NCBI GenBank assembly: GCA_043720875.1
Contig: JAYSRU010000055.1
Location: 1 to 17,755 of the forward strand
Direction of reading: 5' to 3'
DNA length: 17,755 nucleotides
From: JAYSRU01 sp043720875
GTDB taxonomy: Bacteria; Bacteroidota; Bacteroidia; Flavobacteriales_D; Crocinitomicaceae
Both the position numbers and the translations under genes were made by a program. The notes beneath the pieces are model-generated. The model was given only the letters and a program-made list of their open reading frames with translations. It searched no databases and was not told the origin of the DNA. Below are positions 1-7,686 of the stretch, in pieces (positions within the stretch are counted from its first letter, which is position 1; each line of letters starts with the position of its first letter).

Positions 1-5
1 AATGC

Positions 6-722
6 TTACGCGATATTGGTATAAACCGCCAAAATATCTTCGTCGTCTTCAATTTTATCGATCAGCTTTTCAATATCCACCAATTGCTCTTCTGTAAATT
101 CAACAAAAGTTGTAGGTATTCTTTGTAGTTCTGATTTATGCGTTTGTAACCCCATTTCTTCCATTGCTTTTCCTAATTCACCAAAACTGGTATAATCAGC
201 ATACAAGAACACAGATTCATCTGTTTGATCAATTTCTTCTAAACCCGCATCAATCAACTCTAATTCCAATTCATCAGCATCCATAGTAGGGTTGGCAGAT
301 TTTTCTAATTGAAAAACAGCTTTTCTGTTAAACATGAACTCAAAAGAACCTGTTGGCACAACTCCTCCACCTGATTTGTTGAAATAAGATTTCACATTAG
401 CTACTGTACGCGTTGAGTTATCGGTTGCACATTCCACAAAAATCAATACACCATGCGGACCCTTACCTTCATAATTCACTTCGGTAAATGAAGCCGTGTC
501 TTTGGCATTCGCTCTTTTAATAGCATTATCAATGTTATCTTTCGGCATGTTCTCTGCCTTGGCGTTTTGAACCGCAACTCTTAAACGGGCATTCGTTGCA
601 GGATCTTGTCCACCCTCTTTTGCTGCGAGCGTAATTGCCTTTCCTAATTTTGGAAACAATTTAGACATTTTATCCCAACGCTTTTCCTTTGCTGCTTTTC
701 TATATTCAAACGCTCTTCCCAT
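6..722 (-). CDS. yebC: YebC/PmpR family transcriptional regulator or translation factor
   Basis: The 238-residue product has the family's standard N-terminus (MGRAFEYRKAAKEKRWDKMS), then the helical KLGKAITLAAKEGG and NARLRVAVQNAKAENMPKDN segments, the YEGKGPHGVLIFVEC strand, and a PTGSFEFMF segment. Length matches the usual roughly 240 residues. YebC proteins are cytosolic; they were first described as DNA-binding regulators, and some members have been reported to act on translation, so the exact role here is open. The frame is open up to a GTG at 746, but that codon overlaps a TATTTTTG -7 element (746-753), so transcription should start downstream of it. The ATG at 722 also begins the conserved family N-terminus. 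The gene is divergent from the small gene at 821 across 98 bases. Family assignment is secure; the molecular role is not decided by the sequence. Confidence 0.95.
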   Translation of the reverse strand: MGRAFEYRKAAKEKRWDKMSKLFPKLGKAITLAAKEGGQDPATNARLRVAVQNAKAENMPKDNIDNAIKRANAKDTASFTEVNYEGKGPHGVLIFVECATDNSTRTVANVKSYFNKSGGGVVPTGSFEFMFNRKAVFQLEKSANPTMDADELELELIDAGLEEIDQTDESVFLYADYTSFGELGKAMEEMGLQTHKSELQRIPTTFVEFTEEQLVDIEKLIDKIEDDEDILAVYTNIA

Positions 723-745
723 GACAGAGTAATTATTAGTTTTCA

Positions 746-753
746 CAAAAATA
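746..753 (-). promoter_or_regulatory. -7 promoter element for yebC
   Basis: On the minus strand the sequence reads TATTTTTG, a full match to the Bacteroidota -7 consensus TAnnTTTG, ending 23 bases before the ATG at 722. A TTG at 778-780 could serve as the -33 element, but the 24-base spacer is longer than usual. The predicted leader is about 15-20 bases. Confidence 0.45.
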
Positions 754-808
754 AGAAAAATTTAAAAGTTTACGCATCAATTCAACTGCAAAAAGCTTTA
801 AATACAGT

Positions 809-816
809 TATCTTCG
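809..816 (+). promoter_or_regulatory. -7-like element 4 bases before the start at 821
   Basis: TATCTTCG matches TAnnTTTG at all but one fixed position and is followed by GCAT-like CATC and then ATG. No good -33 TTG is seen upstream. If used, the transcript would begin at or next to the start codon. Confidence 0.4.
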
Positions 817-820
817 CATC

Positions 821-1177
821 ATGGATCATACAATTGCATTACGCTTTCAACAATTATCGAAAAAACTTGAAGATGATTTTGGACCAGATTTAGACACACA
901 GGGTATTCTATTCTTAATCGGAGTTCAAGAATTGGGCAAAGGCTATGTCGCTTTCAAAAAACACGAAAAGACGGACCTCATGCACATTGCATTGTGCACC
1001 GTTTTAGAACCTTATGGCTATTACAAATACCAAGGCGATGACAAAGACGGCTGGCCTCATTTCGAATTTTTAAAAGAATTGCCCCATTTAGAAGAAAGAG
1101 AGCAACAACATTTTATCAAAGAAGCAATCTTGGAATATTTTGAAGTGAATGATATGATAAAAACCAGTGTTGAATAG
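821..1177 (+). CDS. Small acidic conserved-looking protein of unknown function
   Basis: This encodes a 118-residue soluble protein with no signal peptide or membrane segment. Notable stretches are GILFLIGVQELGKG (about residues 28-41), the LMHIALCTVLEPYGYYKY segment (53-70), GWPHFEFLKELPHL (77-90) and a helical acidic C-terminus (EAILEYF). The spaced aromatic, Pro and His residues look like a folded, conserved protein rather than a chance frame. I have a vague impression of similar small proteins in other Flavobacteriales, but I cannot name a family and assign no function. It lies 98 bases from the divergent yebC and 109 bases before the IPExxxVDY-type gene, with a -7-like element just before its ATG. 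Confidence 0.8.
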   Translation: MDHTIALRFQQLSKKLEDDFGPDLDTQGILFLIGVQELGKGYVAFKKHEKTDLMHIALCTVLEPYGYYKYQGDDKDGWPHFEFLKELPHLEEREQQHFIKEAILEYFEVNDMIKTSVE

Positions 1178-1207
1178 TTCTAGCACATTGTTTTTGAAAA
1201 CGCGACT

Positions 1208-1222
1208 CAAATTAACAATTTG
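1208..1222 (+). repeat. Short perfect inverted repeat in the 1178-1286 gap
   Basis: CAAATT and AATTTG flank AAC, making a 6-bp-arm inverted repeat in the 109-base gap. No T-run follows it, so it is not a typical terminator. It could be an operator half-site pair or chance in AT-rich DNA. The rest of the gap holds only the -7-like element at 1275. Confidence 0.25.
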
Positions 1223-1274
1223 TGAAATTTATGCTAATACACTATTTTATACCCGCTAAACCGTAGGTATTTGT

Positions 1275-1282
1275 TACTTTTA
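1275..1282 (+). promoter_or_regulatory. -7-like element 4 bases before the start at 1287
   Basis: TACTTTTA is TAnnTTTG with A for the last G. It is followed by CCGA and then ATG. No clear -33 TTG sits at the usual 17-23 base spacing. It is one of several start-abutting elements in this window. Confidence 0.4.
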
Positions 1283-1286
1283 CCGA

Positions 1287-1712
1287 ATGGCCAAAGAAAT
1301 AAAGCTTAAACTTGAATTCGACGACGATTTTGATTTTGACTTAGTTGCTATTTCGTGTCACAATGTAGACTACCAATTGGTATTTGAAGTAAACAAATTA
1401 TTGGGCTTCAAGTTTGAAAAATGCGAAGAGCCTTACCTCATTAAACGTAAAGATTGGAGCTTTGAAACACCTTCATTCTATGAGTTCATCGATGAGGAAC
1501 AACGAATAGAAATGTTTTTGGTGAAAAACAAAATGTTGAACAAGTTTTTGATGAAGGAATTGAACCACGCAGATTATTTTTTGATCATTAAAGAAAATTT
1601 ACACCAAGAAATGAAACATTTAATAACTGAATTACGAAAGATAGAGATAGTATTACATGTGCAAGAACTAGATCCAACCAATTTTGATTCAGCTAAAAAT
1701 TTAGAATTTTAA
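1287..1712 (+). CDS. IPExxxVDY family protein (function unknown), upstream of pyk
   Basis: This is a 141-residue soluble protein. It opens with an acidic patch (FDDDFDFDLVAI), followed by a VDYQLVFEVNKLLG segment resembling the DYRLAYLLNKxLG region I recall for this Bacteroidota family. It ends with a LDPTNFDSAKNLEF tail resembling the LKSKxNLIF tail of relatives. The naming motif IPExxxVDY itself is not intact here. Position directly before pyruvate kinase (24 bases to the pyk ATG, no promoter between) is typical of the family and supports both the call and cotranscription. Function is unknown; the conserved linkage suggests a link to pyk expression or activity, but that is inference. There is no signal peptide. 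Confidence 0.75.
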   Translation: MAKEIKLKLEFDDDFDFDLVAISCHNVDYQLVFEVNKLLGFKFEKCEEPYLIKRKDWSFETPSFYEFIDEEQRIEMFLVKNKMLNKFLMKELNHADYFLIIKENLHQEMKHLITELRKIEIVLHVQELDPTNFDSAKNLEF

Positions 1713-1736
1713 CACACACCCCGAAAAAAACAGAAT

Positions 1737-3161
1737 ATGTACACAAAAAGAACAAAAATAGTAGCAACAATGGGACCTGCAAGTTCTCCAAAAGAAACGT
1801 TACGTAAAATGATTAAAGCGGGTGTTAACGTGTGTAGATTAAATTTTTCTCATGGCAGTCATGAGGATCATTTAGCTGTTATCAAAACGATTAGAGAATT
1901 AAACAAAGAAGATGGGTGTAATGTTGCGATTCTTGCAGATTTACAAGGACCAAAAATTCGAGTTTACGAAGTAGAAAACAATGGCGTTGAATTAATTGAC
2001 GGTGAATTGATTGAGATCGTAACCGAGCGCATCATGGGAACGGCAAAAAAAATCGGAATTAACTACGCGGGTTTGCCTGCTGATGCAAATCCTGGTGAAC
2101 GTATATTATTAGATGACGGCAAGCTGATCATTGAAGTGGTATCTACCAACGGTTCTACCGCTATTACAGCCAAGATTATTCAAGGAGGGATATTGTCTTC
2201 TAAAAAGGGGGTGAATTTCCCGAACACTAAAATATCGATGCCATCCATGACGGAAAAAGACCGTGAAGATTTAACCTTTGCTTTAGCGCAAAACGTAGAT
2301 TGGATCGGATTATCATTCGTGCGAAATGCGCGCGATATTATTGAATTGCGTCATTTAATCATCAACCAACATGGAAAAGCTAAGGTGCTTGCAAAAATTG
2401 AAAAACCTGAAGCGGTTATTGACATTGATGCCATTGTAAAAGCTTCTGACGCCTTGATGGTTGCCCGAGGAGATTTAGGTGTGGAGGTTCCGATGCAAAA
2501 TGTTCCTTTGATTCAAAAAATGATCATTAAAAAGGGAATGCAACACGCAAAACCAGTAATTGTGGCAACACAAATGATGGAAACCATGATTACCCACTTA
2601 ACTCCAACAAGAGCCGAAGTGAATGACGTTGCCAATGCAGTCTTGGACGGTGCGGATGCGGTAATGCTTTCTGGAGAAACTTCAGTTGGTAAATATCCTG
2701 TTGAAGTAATCGAAACGATGGCCAAAATTGTAAGAGAAATGGAAACATTTGATGGTATTTACAACAAAGAAGAATTGCCTGAGAAAAACAACGATCGCTT
2801 TATTTCAGATTCAATTTGTTTCAACGCCTGTCGCTTATCACAACGTACGGAAGCAAATGCAATTATTACGATGTCGTCTTCTGGCTATACAGCCTATAAA
2901 ATTGCATCACAACGCCCAATGGCACCAATTTTTATCTTCACTAGTAACAAACAGATCTTAACCCAAATGAATTTGATCTGGGGAGTTCAAGGGTTTTACT
3001 ACGACAAACGTGTGAGTACAGATCACACCATTGCTGACATAAAATACTTGTTGAAAGAAAAAGGTTTGTTAAACGAAGGTGATTTAGTGATCAACATAGC
3101 ATCGATTCCATTAGAAGAAAACGGAAGATCAAATATGTTGAAATTGAGTCACGTGGAGTAA
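1737..3161 (+). CDS. pyk: Pyruvate kinase
   Basis: The enzyme catalyses phosphoenolpyruvate + ADP to pyruvate + ATP, the last step of glycolysis, in the cytosol. At 474 residues it has normal family length. Visible landmarks are TKIVATMGP (residues 6-14), RLNFSHG with substrate-binding Arg34, LADLQGPKIR (66-75), the B-domain lid (about 70-170), VLAKIEKPEAV with catalytic Lys220 and metal ligand Glu222, ARGDLGVE with metal ligand Asp246, ATQMMETM (277-284) and LSGETSVGKYP (311-321). A C-terminal domain from about 350 includes SSSGYTAYKIASQRP, the segment that binds sugar-phosphate effectors in regulated enzymes. All catalytic residues are present. The gene follows the IPExxxVDY-type gene by 24 bases and converges on the lipoprotein gene. 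Confidence 0.98.
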   Translation: MYTKRTKIVATMGPASSPKETLRKMIKAGVNVCRLNFSHGSHEDHLAVIKTIRELNKEDGCNVAILADLQGPKIRVYEVENNGVELIDGELIEIVTERIMGTAKKIGINYAGLPADANPGERILLDDGKLIIEVVSTNGSTAITAKIIQGGILSSKKGVNFPNTKISMPSMTEKDREDLTFALAQNVDWIGLSFVRNARDIIELRHLIINQHGKAKVLAKIEKPEAVIDIDAIVKASDALMVARGDLGVEVPMQNVPLIQKMIIKKGMQHAKPVIVATQMMETMITHLTPTRAEVNDVANAVLDGADAVMLSGETSVGKYPVEVIETMAKIVREMETFDGIYNKEELPEKNNDRFISDSICFNACRLSQRTEANAIITMSSSGYTAYKIASQRPMAPIFIFTSNKQILTQMNLIWGVQGFYYDKRVSTDHTIADIKYLLKEKGLLNEGDLVINIASIPLEENGRSNMLKLSHVE

Positions 3162-3180
3162 CAACTGTCGTTGTAAGTTT
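3161..3180 (+). terminator. Possible weak hairpin terminator after pyk
   Basis: ACAAC, TGTC loop, GTTGT form a 5-bp stem starting in the pyk stop codon and followed by AAGTTTT. The stem is short and AT-rich and the T-run is brief. It sits in the 18-base gap between convergent genes, where some termination would be expected. Treat as tentative. Confidence 0.3.
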
Positions 3181-3839
3181 TAGAACTTAGAACACTTGTT
3201 TGCCATTATAATATTATCTAACATCATTCCATATGTCTCAGAATAAGAGCCATCCAAATGAAACATGGTATCAAATTCATTAAACAAGTTCAAGGCTTCA
3301 ACGTCTCCATTCAACGCAGCAATAAACAATTTGCTTTCCATTCTTTCTACTAAATTTTGTTCTATTTCCTTATCAATCCAATGCTTTATAAAATTGGTGT
3401 CACAAAGCATCGTTTTATAGGCTTGCTTGGTTTGTGAAATTTCGTATGGCGTTCTTTTGAAAAGTTTATTTAGATACGACCTTAATTGAATTCCGTTCTT
3501 AGGAATCTGTACAGAATACCACTCCAATAAATCCCAATTTTGAGTATTCTCACTGTAGAAACTTACACTCAATTGTATTTCAATGCTATTTTTGCGCTCA
3601 ATTAATCTGCAATATTCAAAAGTTTCAGCGTCAATGATTGTATCGCTCGATGGTTTCGAAACTAACAATACACTATTCACATGCTCTTTCTCATTCGATT
3701 TACTATGTGTCACTACTAATCTGAAGTTTGCGTTTTCATACACCGTCTTTTCCTCATTTTTAGTGCGCACCAACTCGTCAGTATTCTTACAACTCAAAAG
3801 TGTAACCAATACAAACAGTAAAGCGCTAATAGATTTCAT
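3180..3839 (-). CDS. Predicted lipoprotein of unknown function
   Basis: The 219-residue product begins MKSISALLFVLVTLLSC, a type II signal peptide with Cys17 as the lipidation site, so it should be a membrane-anchored lipoprotein. The mature part is charged and mixed alpha/beta in appearance, with no further membrane segment. The C-terminal third (about 140-219) is mostly helical, with AALNGDVEALNLF resembling one ankyrin-type helix turn, although a single unit is not enough to call a repeat domain. I do not recognise a family. Its ATG overlaps the stop of the 387-residue gene as ATGA, implying translational coupling and a shared task, probably at the envelope. Confidence 0.8.
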   Translation of the reverse strand: MKSISALLFVLVTLLSCKNTDELVRTKNEEKTVYENANFRLVVTHSKSNEKEHVNSVLLVSKPSSDTIIDAETFEYCRLIERKNSIEIQLSVSFYSENTQNWDLLEWYSVQIPKNGIQLRSYLNKLFKRTPYEISQTKQAYKTMLCDTNFIKHWIDKEIEQNLVERMESKLFIAALNGDVEALNLFNEFDTMFHLDGSYSETYGMMLDNIIMANKCSKF

Positions 3840-4999
3840 TTCTTCAATTTTGGTTTAAACTGCCAATTTATTAAGGGCAATGATCTTTTCCCATTCGTGT
3901 TCCATAAACCAATTTGAACACCTCTCATGTCTGACGCCTTATTAAAAAGCCCGATTTGAACTCCTTTGGCAAATGTTGCACAATTTCGAATTCCAGCAAT
4001 ACTCAAGCCATTCATTAGATATGAGAAATTGTTAATTCCAGAAATTGACAAGCCATGTAATTCATCTACTACAGTAATAAAACCAGTTACATTCAAACCA
4101 TAAAGCCGCATTTCATTGATCGTGTTTATTGGACTCAGCTGGACGCCGAGTATTTTAACACGCCAATCCTTTTTTATAACCTCGTTGTAAATAGTAATGC
4201 TGTCTGCAAAAGGCCCATTGATTTTGGGGCTAATCAAAGACATTATGGCGAACGGACTAATTTCTATACTTAAACCCCGAACCACTAATGAATCGCGTTC
4301 GTTGTAATCAACATTTTTTACATTTTTCGGATGGAACCCCAATGCTAAACCATTTATTTCTTCCGCCTTACACGGAGTAAAACAAAAAACGTTTCGCTTT
4401 GAATAAGTATGGTCCATTTTGGTTCGATCCGGTTTCGTCATGCCTGAACCATAATAATAATATACCCGACCAGATTCCTCAAACAATGTCCCAACACCTT
4501 GATCAGTCAAATGAGGAACTATTTCGTAAACATTAAGATCATTTTCAAATATGGTATCCCAATAACTTTCCAAAAAATAATTAACCGTATCTTTTTTGAA
4601 AAAAAAGTCAAAATCATCAAAGGAATATTTACTATAAAACCCAAGAGCTCTGTCGGAAATAAGATTAAGTTTTTTTAAATTTTTATAATAAACAGCTAAA
4701 GTATCAAGTTTTGAACTAGCAGAACGCGCCACATTTTCATTAAAAAAATTAGTAAAAAACAAGGTGTCTAGTTGAACATCAATTAACCTTCCCGACAGGT
4801 GTTTATTATCCGTTAAGTCCACCTCATATATACAGTTTTTATACAAATAGAATCCGGTCTTTTGTAATGACTCCATGTCAAATTTCAGCTCCAGCTTGCT
4901 CCCTTTCTTTACTAAAAGCACATTCCAATTGCTGTCAACTTGTCCAGCAATTGAAAGATTCAAGGTCATTAAAAATACGACAAGTAAAATTCTTTTCAT
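3836..4999 (-). CDS. Exported protein with C-terminal GVQIGL-type 15-residue repeats
   Basis: The 387-residue product starts with a signal peptide (MKRILLVVFLMTLNLSIAG), so it should leave the cytoplasm. Residues about 25-210 are an unrecognised, Phe/Tyr- and Asp-rich region. From about 285 a repeat runs to the end: Gly-[Leu/Val]-x-[Ile/Val] units begin at Gly285, 301, 316, 331, 346 and 360 (steps of 16, 15, 15, 15, 14), with looser units near Gly217 and Gly242. The end reads GVQIGLWNTNGKRSLPLINW, a finish I associate with surface repeat proteins of the LA_2272 type found in spirochaetes and Bacteroidota; that name is from memory. The regular short period suggests stacked beta strands. It is coupled (ATGA) to the downstream lipoprotein. 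Function unknown. Confidence 0.8.
   Translation of the reverse strand: MKRILLVVFLMTLNLSIAGQVDSNWNVLLVKKGSKLELKFDMESLQKTGFYLYKNCIYEVDLTDNKHLSGRLIDVQLDTLFFTNFFNENVARSASSKLDTLAVYYKNLKKLNLISDRALGFYSKYSFDDFDFFFKKDTVNYFLESYWDTIFENDLNVYEIVPHLTDQGVGTLFEESGRVYYYYGSGMTKPDRTKMDHTYSKRNVFCFTPCKAEEINGLALGFHPKNVKNVDYNERDSLVVRGLSIEISPFAIMSLISPKINGPFADSITIYNEVIKKDWRVKILGVQLSPINTINEMRLYGLNVTGFITVVDELHGLSISGINNFSYLMNGLSIAGIRNCATFAKGVQIGLFNKASDMRGVQIGLWNTNGKRSLPLINWQFKPKLKK
3884..4147 (-). repeat. Coding tandem repeat, about 15 residues per unit, six units
   Basis: This stretch encodes residues 285-372 of the repeat protein. Each unit opens with GVQL, GLNV, GLSI, GLSI, GVQI or GVQI. The last two units are the closest to each other (GVQIGLFN and GVQIGLWN). 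The nucleotide copies have diverged, so the repeat is visible mainly in the protein. Confidence 0.7.
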
Positions 5000-5002
5000 G
5001 TT

Positions 5003-5033
5003 AAAATTTATTGCAATGAATCCCTATAATCAA
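5003..5033 (-). promoter_or_regulatory. Promoter for the repeat-protein/lipoprotein pair
   Basis: On the minus strand TTG (5031-5033) is followed after 20 bases by TAAATTTT (5003-5010), one base off TAnnTTTG. The ATG begins only 3 bases after the element. Both element and spacing fit the Bacteroidota housekeeping promoter, so the pair probably has its own promoter. Confidence 0.5.
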
Positions 5034-5063
5034 TCCTAAGACATAGACATTGGAACATATATC

Positions 5064-5087
5064 GAATAAATTAAGGCTTTAACCTTA
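5064..5087 (-). terminator. Possible weak terminator after the lamin-tail gene
   Basis: On the minus strand TAAGG, TTAAAG loop, CCTTA form a 5-bp stem overlapping the stop codon, followed by the T-rich AATTTATT. The stem is short. It would separate the lamin-tail gene from the next minus-strand promoter. Confidence 0.3.
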
Positions 5088-7649
5088 CAGTTTCCCAGCA
5101 ACTACGAAAGCCTTCTGCTTGCGAAAAACAACGCCACCGTTTGCTTCGAATGCCTCAAACACTAACACGTATGCGCCAATGCTTGCTTTTGTGTTTTTGT
5201 CACTTAATCCATCCCAAGAATAACGCCCTTCGGTGGCAAGCAACTCATTGTTAAGCAATTCTTTAATTAATACACCTTGGTCGTTATAGATCGTCATTTT
5301 GGCAACCATGCCCGGCTTTGTCATGGCATACTTAATGAACAGCAAATCTTCATAACCATCGTTGTCCGGAGACACAACATTGCTTTCAAATGCAAAATCT
5401 CCTGCGCTGGCAAGACTTCGTCGCTGTGAATTTTCTTTTCCTGGAGTTCCAAAATTTGTGCTTTCAGCAGCAGTAAACCAATTCGATTTATCTTGCGTCA
5501 ATCCATTAAAATCTACTCTTTCTAAGGTTTTGCCGTCAAAATTATCCAACAACTTAAAGTGCCAATCTTTGTCGTAACTTAATTTATCTAAAACTAGCGG
5601 ACCAGATGTTAAATAAACGGTACTTGAATCTGTATTATAACTCGGCAAATCCATTTTAACCAATCTTCCTTTGACCGTAAAGGGATATTGACTTATTAAA
5701 TGATTTGTGTCTTTTGAAAATGCCAAATACTCTCCTGCTTTGATAAATTTATGGGCAGTAATCACTTTTTGATTAGCAATTGTATCGTTGTCGAAATTGG
5801 CAAAAGCCAAACCATATACATCCAACAATTTAGTGCTATTGTTATATAGTTCAACAAAATCCTGCCCGCCCGTTACCGGATCGAAAAGCACTTCGTTTAA
5901 CACTAAGTCTCCAACGAAGGCAACATCCGCTTGGGCAAATTGAGCTATTAAATTGGCTGCATTTCCCCAACAATCCGAAACCGCAGTAAGCGTCATGGTG
6001 TAAAAAACTCCAACGGTATAGGGCGCGCTAACTGTTAGGTTAAGTATGTTATTTCCTAAAACACTACGAGACAATATCGTTAAACTTGGGGTAAAATTTA
6101 TCGCAGTAGTAAGTAACGTTGCGGCATCCATTCCTTCGCTAAATTGAATTTGAATAACATCCGGCGGCACGGTATATACTTGCACAATTTGTGGCGCCTG
6201 TGTATCTGGCGTAACGTCATATACACTGTTTTGAGCACCTGGAGTTCCACCGACAAAAGCATAACTTGCTTTCCAATTGTCTGCTCCAGAACACGGATCG
6301 TTTGGATTTATCAATTCTAGTGTATACCCTCCATCCATTTTATCGGCATCTAAATACCATGCATCGGTATAGGTCAGTTGGTCCAAAACCAACCCTGTAT
6401 TGTCTTTTATAATCACTTGATCTCCGGCATTATTCAAACTCGGGAAACTAGTTACTGCAACCGTATTACTGAAAGAATCTATGGCCGAAGTTGTGCACAA
6501 CACTTTATATTGTCCGGGATATAACCAACCAGCCCCAACCGTTCCTTCGGTAGCACCGTCTCCAAACTTCCAGCCTGTGAGGTCGAAATACTTTGTGCTT
6601 TTATTGAATATTTCAACAAATTCGATTTCAGGCAAACCAATTCTCGGACTCGGATCAGGGAAAAACTCTGTAATTACAATATCGCCAATGACAGCGCTTT
6701 CTGCCACTAAATATGTAAACGGCAACATGGCTGAAACCGAAGTATTGCCAGATCCATCTTGAAGTCCAATCGTTGTAAGTTGATACGTTGTTCCATTACT
6801 AAAAGTACTTGCAAACGTTAGGTGCACCAATGATAAATCAACCCCATCTTGCACAGCACTTAACGGATTTCCAAGTCCACCGGACGCACTAAATGCTGCC
6901 GGAATTATAGACGCGCCCGAAAGCCCTTCCGAAAACGCAACATCGACTTGCGTAGACGAAACGACGGTTACACTTGCCAAGATAGGTGCAACCACATCAA
7001 TAATTATAGGTCCAACATAGACATTGTCTAAGTAGAACTTATTTGCATTACTCGCAGTGTATACACACAAAAACCCAGTATGCGTTCCTGAAAACACAAT
7101 TGGATCCACCACGCTTCCCGCCAAAGAATAGTTGGAACCTCCCGTTAAATCAACAGACAAGCTCCATAAATTTCCAACACTACAGGTTACCTTAACCGAT
7201 GCATTAACGGCGGTTGAAATTGTTCCATCAGCTGTTGCAGCGAGTTGTGTGTTAACTCCCAAAATTCTTTTATATAAACGAACAGCATCTGTACTTCCCG
7301 TTTCACCGAAAAGAATAAATATTCCGTCAGGATTAGTGCTCAAATCGGCAGAAGTTGCTGTCAAATAAACTTTTCCATAGTTTGCAGAAGACGGCGCAAA
7401 CAATTGCTTTACATTAAAATGCCACTCGACCCCAGAATAACTCAAAATATTGTGTGGAGTAGACAAATATGATGTTGCTGCTATTGCTAAATTAGATTGT
7501 AATTCTTGTGTTCCATTCACGATAAAATCAGCTGTATTTCCTCCCCAAGTTGGATTCGTGGAAAAATCATTATCCGTAAACTGATCATTTACCTGTGCGC
7601 ACAAAGAAATTGTGTGAAAAAACTGTAGTAGAAAGAAGATTTGCTTCAT
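5085..7649 (-). CDS. Secreted protein with two lamin-tail domains and FlgD-like C-terminus
   Basis: The 854-residue product begins with a signal peptide (MKQIFFLLQFFHTISLCAQ). Residues about 22-213 look like a jelly-roll lectin/laminin-G-like domain ending in FYLDNVYVG. Residues 220-315 form an Ig-like unit (VDVAFSEGLSGA). Residues 320-475 are a first lamin-tail domain (GDIVITEFFPDP, EFVEIFNKS, LTGW, GGTPGAQN). A second Ig-like unit follows at 486-575 (IQIQFSEGMDAA), and a second lamin-tail domain at 578-740 (GDLVLNEVLFDP, DFVELYNNS, GTPGKEN). Residues 750-850 are FlgD-like (VVSPDNDGYEDLLF, YSWDGLSDKN, GAYVLVFEAF). This order is common in Bacteroidota secreted proteins. No enzyme domain is visible, so binding or structural roles are likelier. 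The C-terminus may double as a secretion signal, but no classic type IX sorting motif is evident. It is divergent from asd. Confidence 0.9.
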   Translation of the reverse strand: MKQIFFLLQFFHTISLCAQVNDQFTDNDFSTNPTWGGNTADFIVNGTQELQSNLAIAATSYLSTPHNILSYSGVEWHFNVKQLFAPSSANYGKVYLTATSADLSTNPDGIFILFGETGSTDAVRLYKRILGVNTQLAATADGTISTAVNASVKVTCSVGNLWSLSVDLTGGSNYSLAGSVVDPIVFSGTHTGFLCVYTASNANKFYLDNVYVGPIIIDVVAPILASVTVVSSTQVDVAFSEGLSGASIIPAAFSASGGLGNPLSAVQDGVDLSLVHLTFASTFSNGTTYQLTTIGLQDGSGNTSVSAMLPFTYLVAESAVIGDIVITEFFPDPSPRIGLPEIEFVEIFNKSTKYFDLTGWKFGDGATEGTVGAGWLYPGQYKVLCTTSAIDSFSNTVAVTSFPSLNNAGDQVIIKDNTGLVLDQLTYTDAWYLDADKMDGGYTLELINPNDPCSGADNWKASYAFVGGTPGAQNSVYDVTPDTQAPQIVQVYTVPPDVIQIQFSEGMDAATLLTTAINFTPSLTILSRSVLGNNILNLTVSAPYTVGVFYTMTLTAVSDCWGNAANLIAQFAQADVAFVGDLVLNEVLFDPVTGGQDFVELYNNSTKLLDVYGLAFANFDNDTIANQKVITAHKFIKAGEYLAFSKDTNHLISQYPFTVKGRLVKMDLPSYNTDSSTVYLTSGPLVLDKLSYDKDWHFKLLDNFDGKTLERVDFNGLTQDKSNWFTAAESTNFGTPGKENSQRRSLASAGDFAFESNVVSPDNDGYEDLLFIKYAMTKPGMVAKMTIYNDQGVLIKELLNNELLATEGRYSWDGLSDKNTKASIGAYVLVFEAFEANGGVVFRKQKAFVVAGKL

Positions 7650-7652
7650 ATG

Positions 7653-7686
7653 TTGCTTATAATCGGTGATAAATATACTATTTTTG
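7653..7686 (+). promoter_or_regulatory. Promoter for asd
   Basis: TTG (7653-7655) and a perfect TAnnTTTG match, TATTTTTG (7679-7686), are separated by 23 bases. The -7 element ends 17 bases before the ATG at 7704 and lies inside the in-frame extension that begins at 7641, which rules out the upstream TTG and ATG codons as starts for this transcript. Confidence 0.5.

Noticed and set aside
1190..1201. GTTTT-TG-AAAAC palindrome after the 118-residue gene
   Set aside because: The arms are short, low-complexity A/T runs with a 2-base centre, so no stable hairpin would form and there is no T-run after it.
3290..3345. Ankyrin repeat in the 219-residue lipoprotein (AALNGDVEALNLF)
   Set aside because: Only one unit resembles an ankyrin helix pair; a domain needs several in tandem.
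3583..3858. Plus-strand frame of 91 residues opposite the lipoprotein gene
   Set aside because: The minus strand carries a lipobox, a coupled upstream gene and a plausible protein; the plus frame lacks any of these.
5362..7368. Plus-strand open frames inside the lamin-tail gene
   Set aside because: They are antisense shadows of a clear multidomain coding sequence, with no promoter, no recognisable motif and odd composition.
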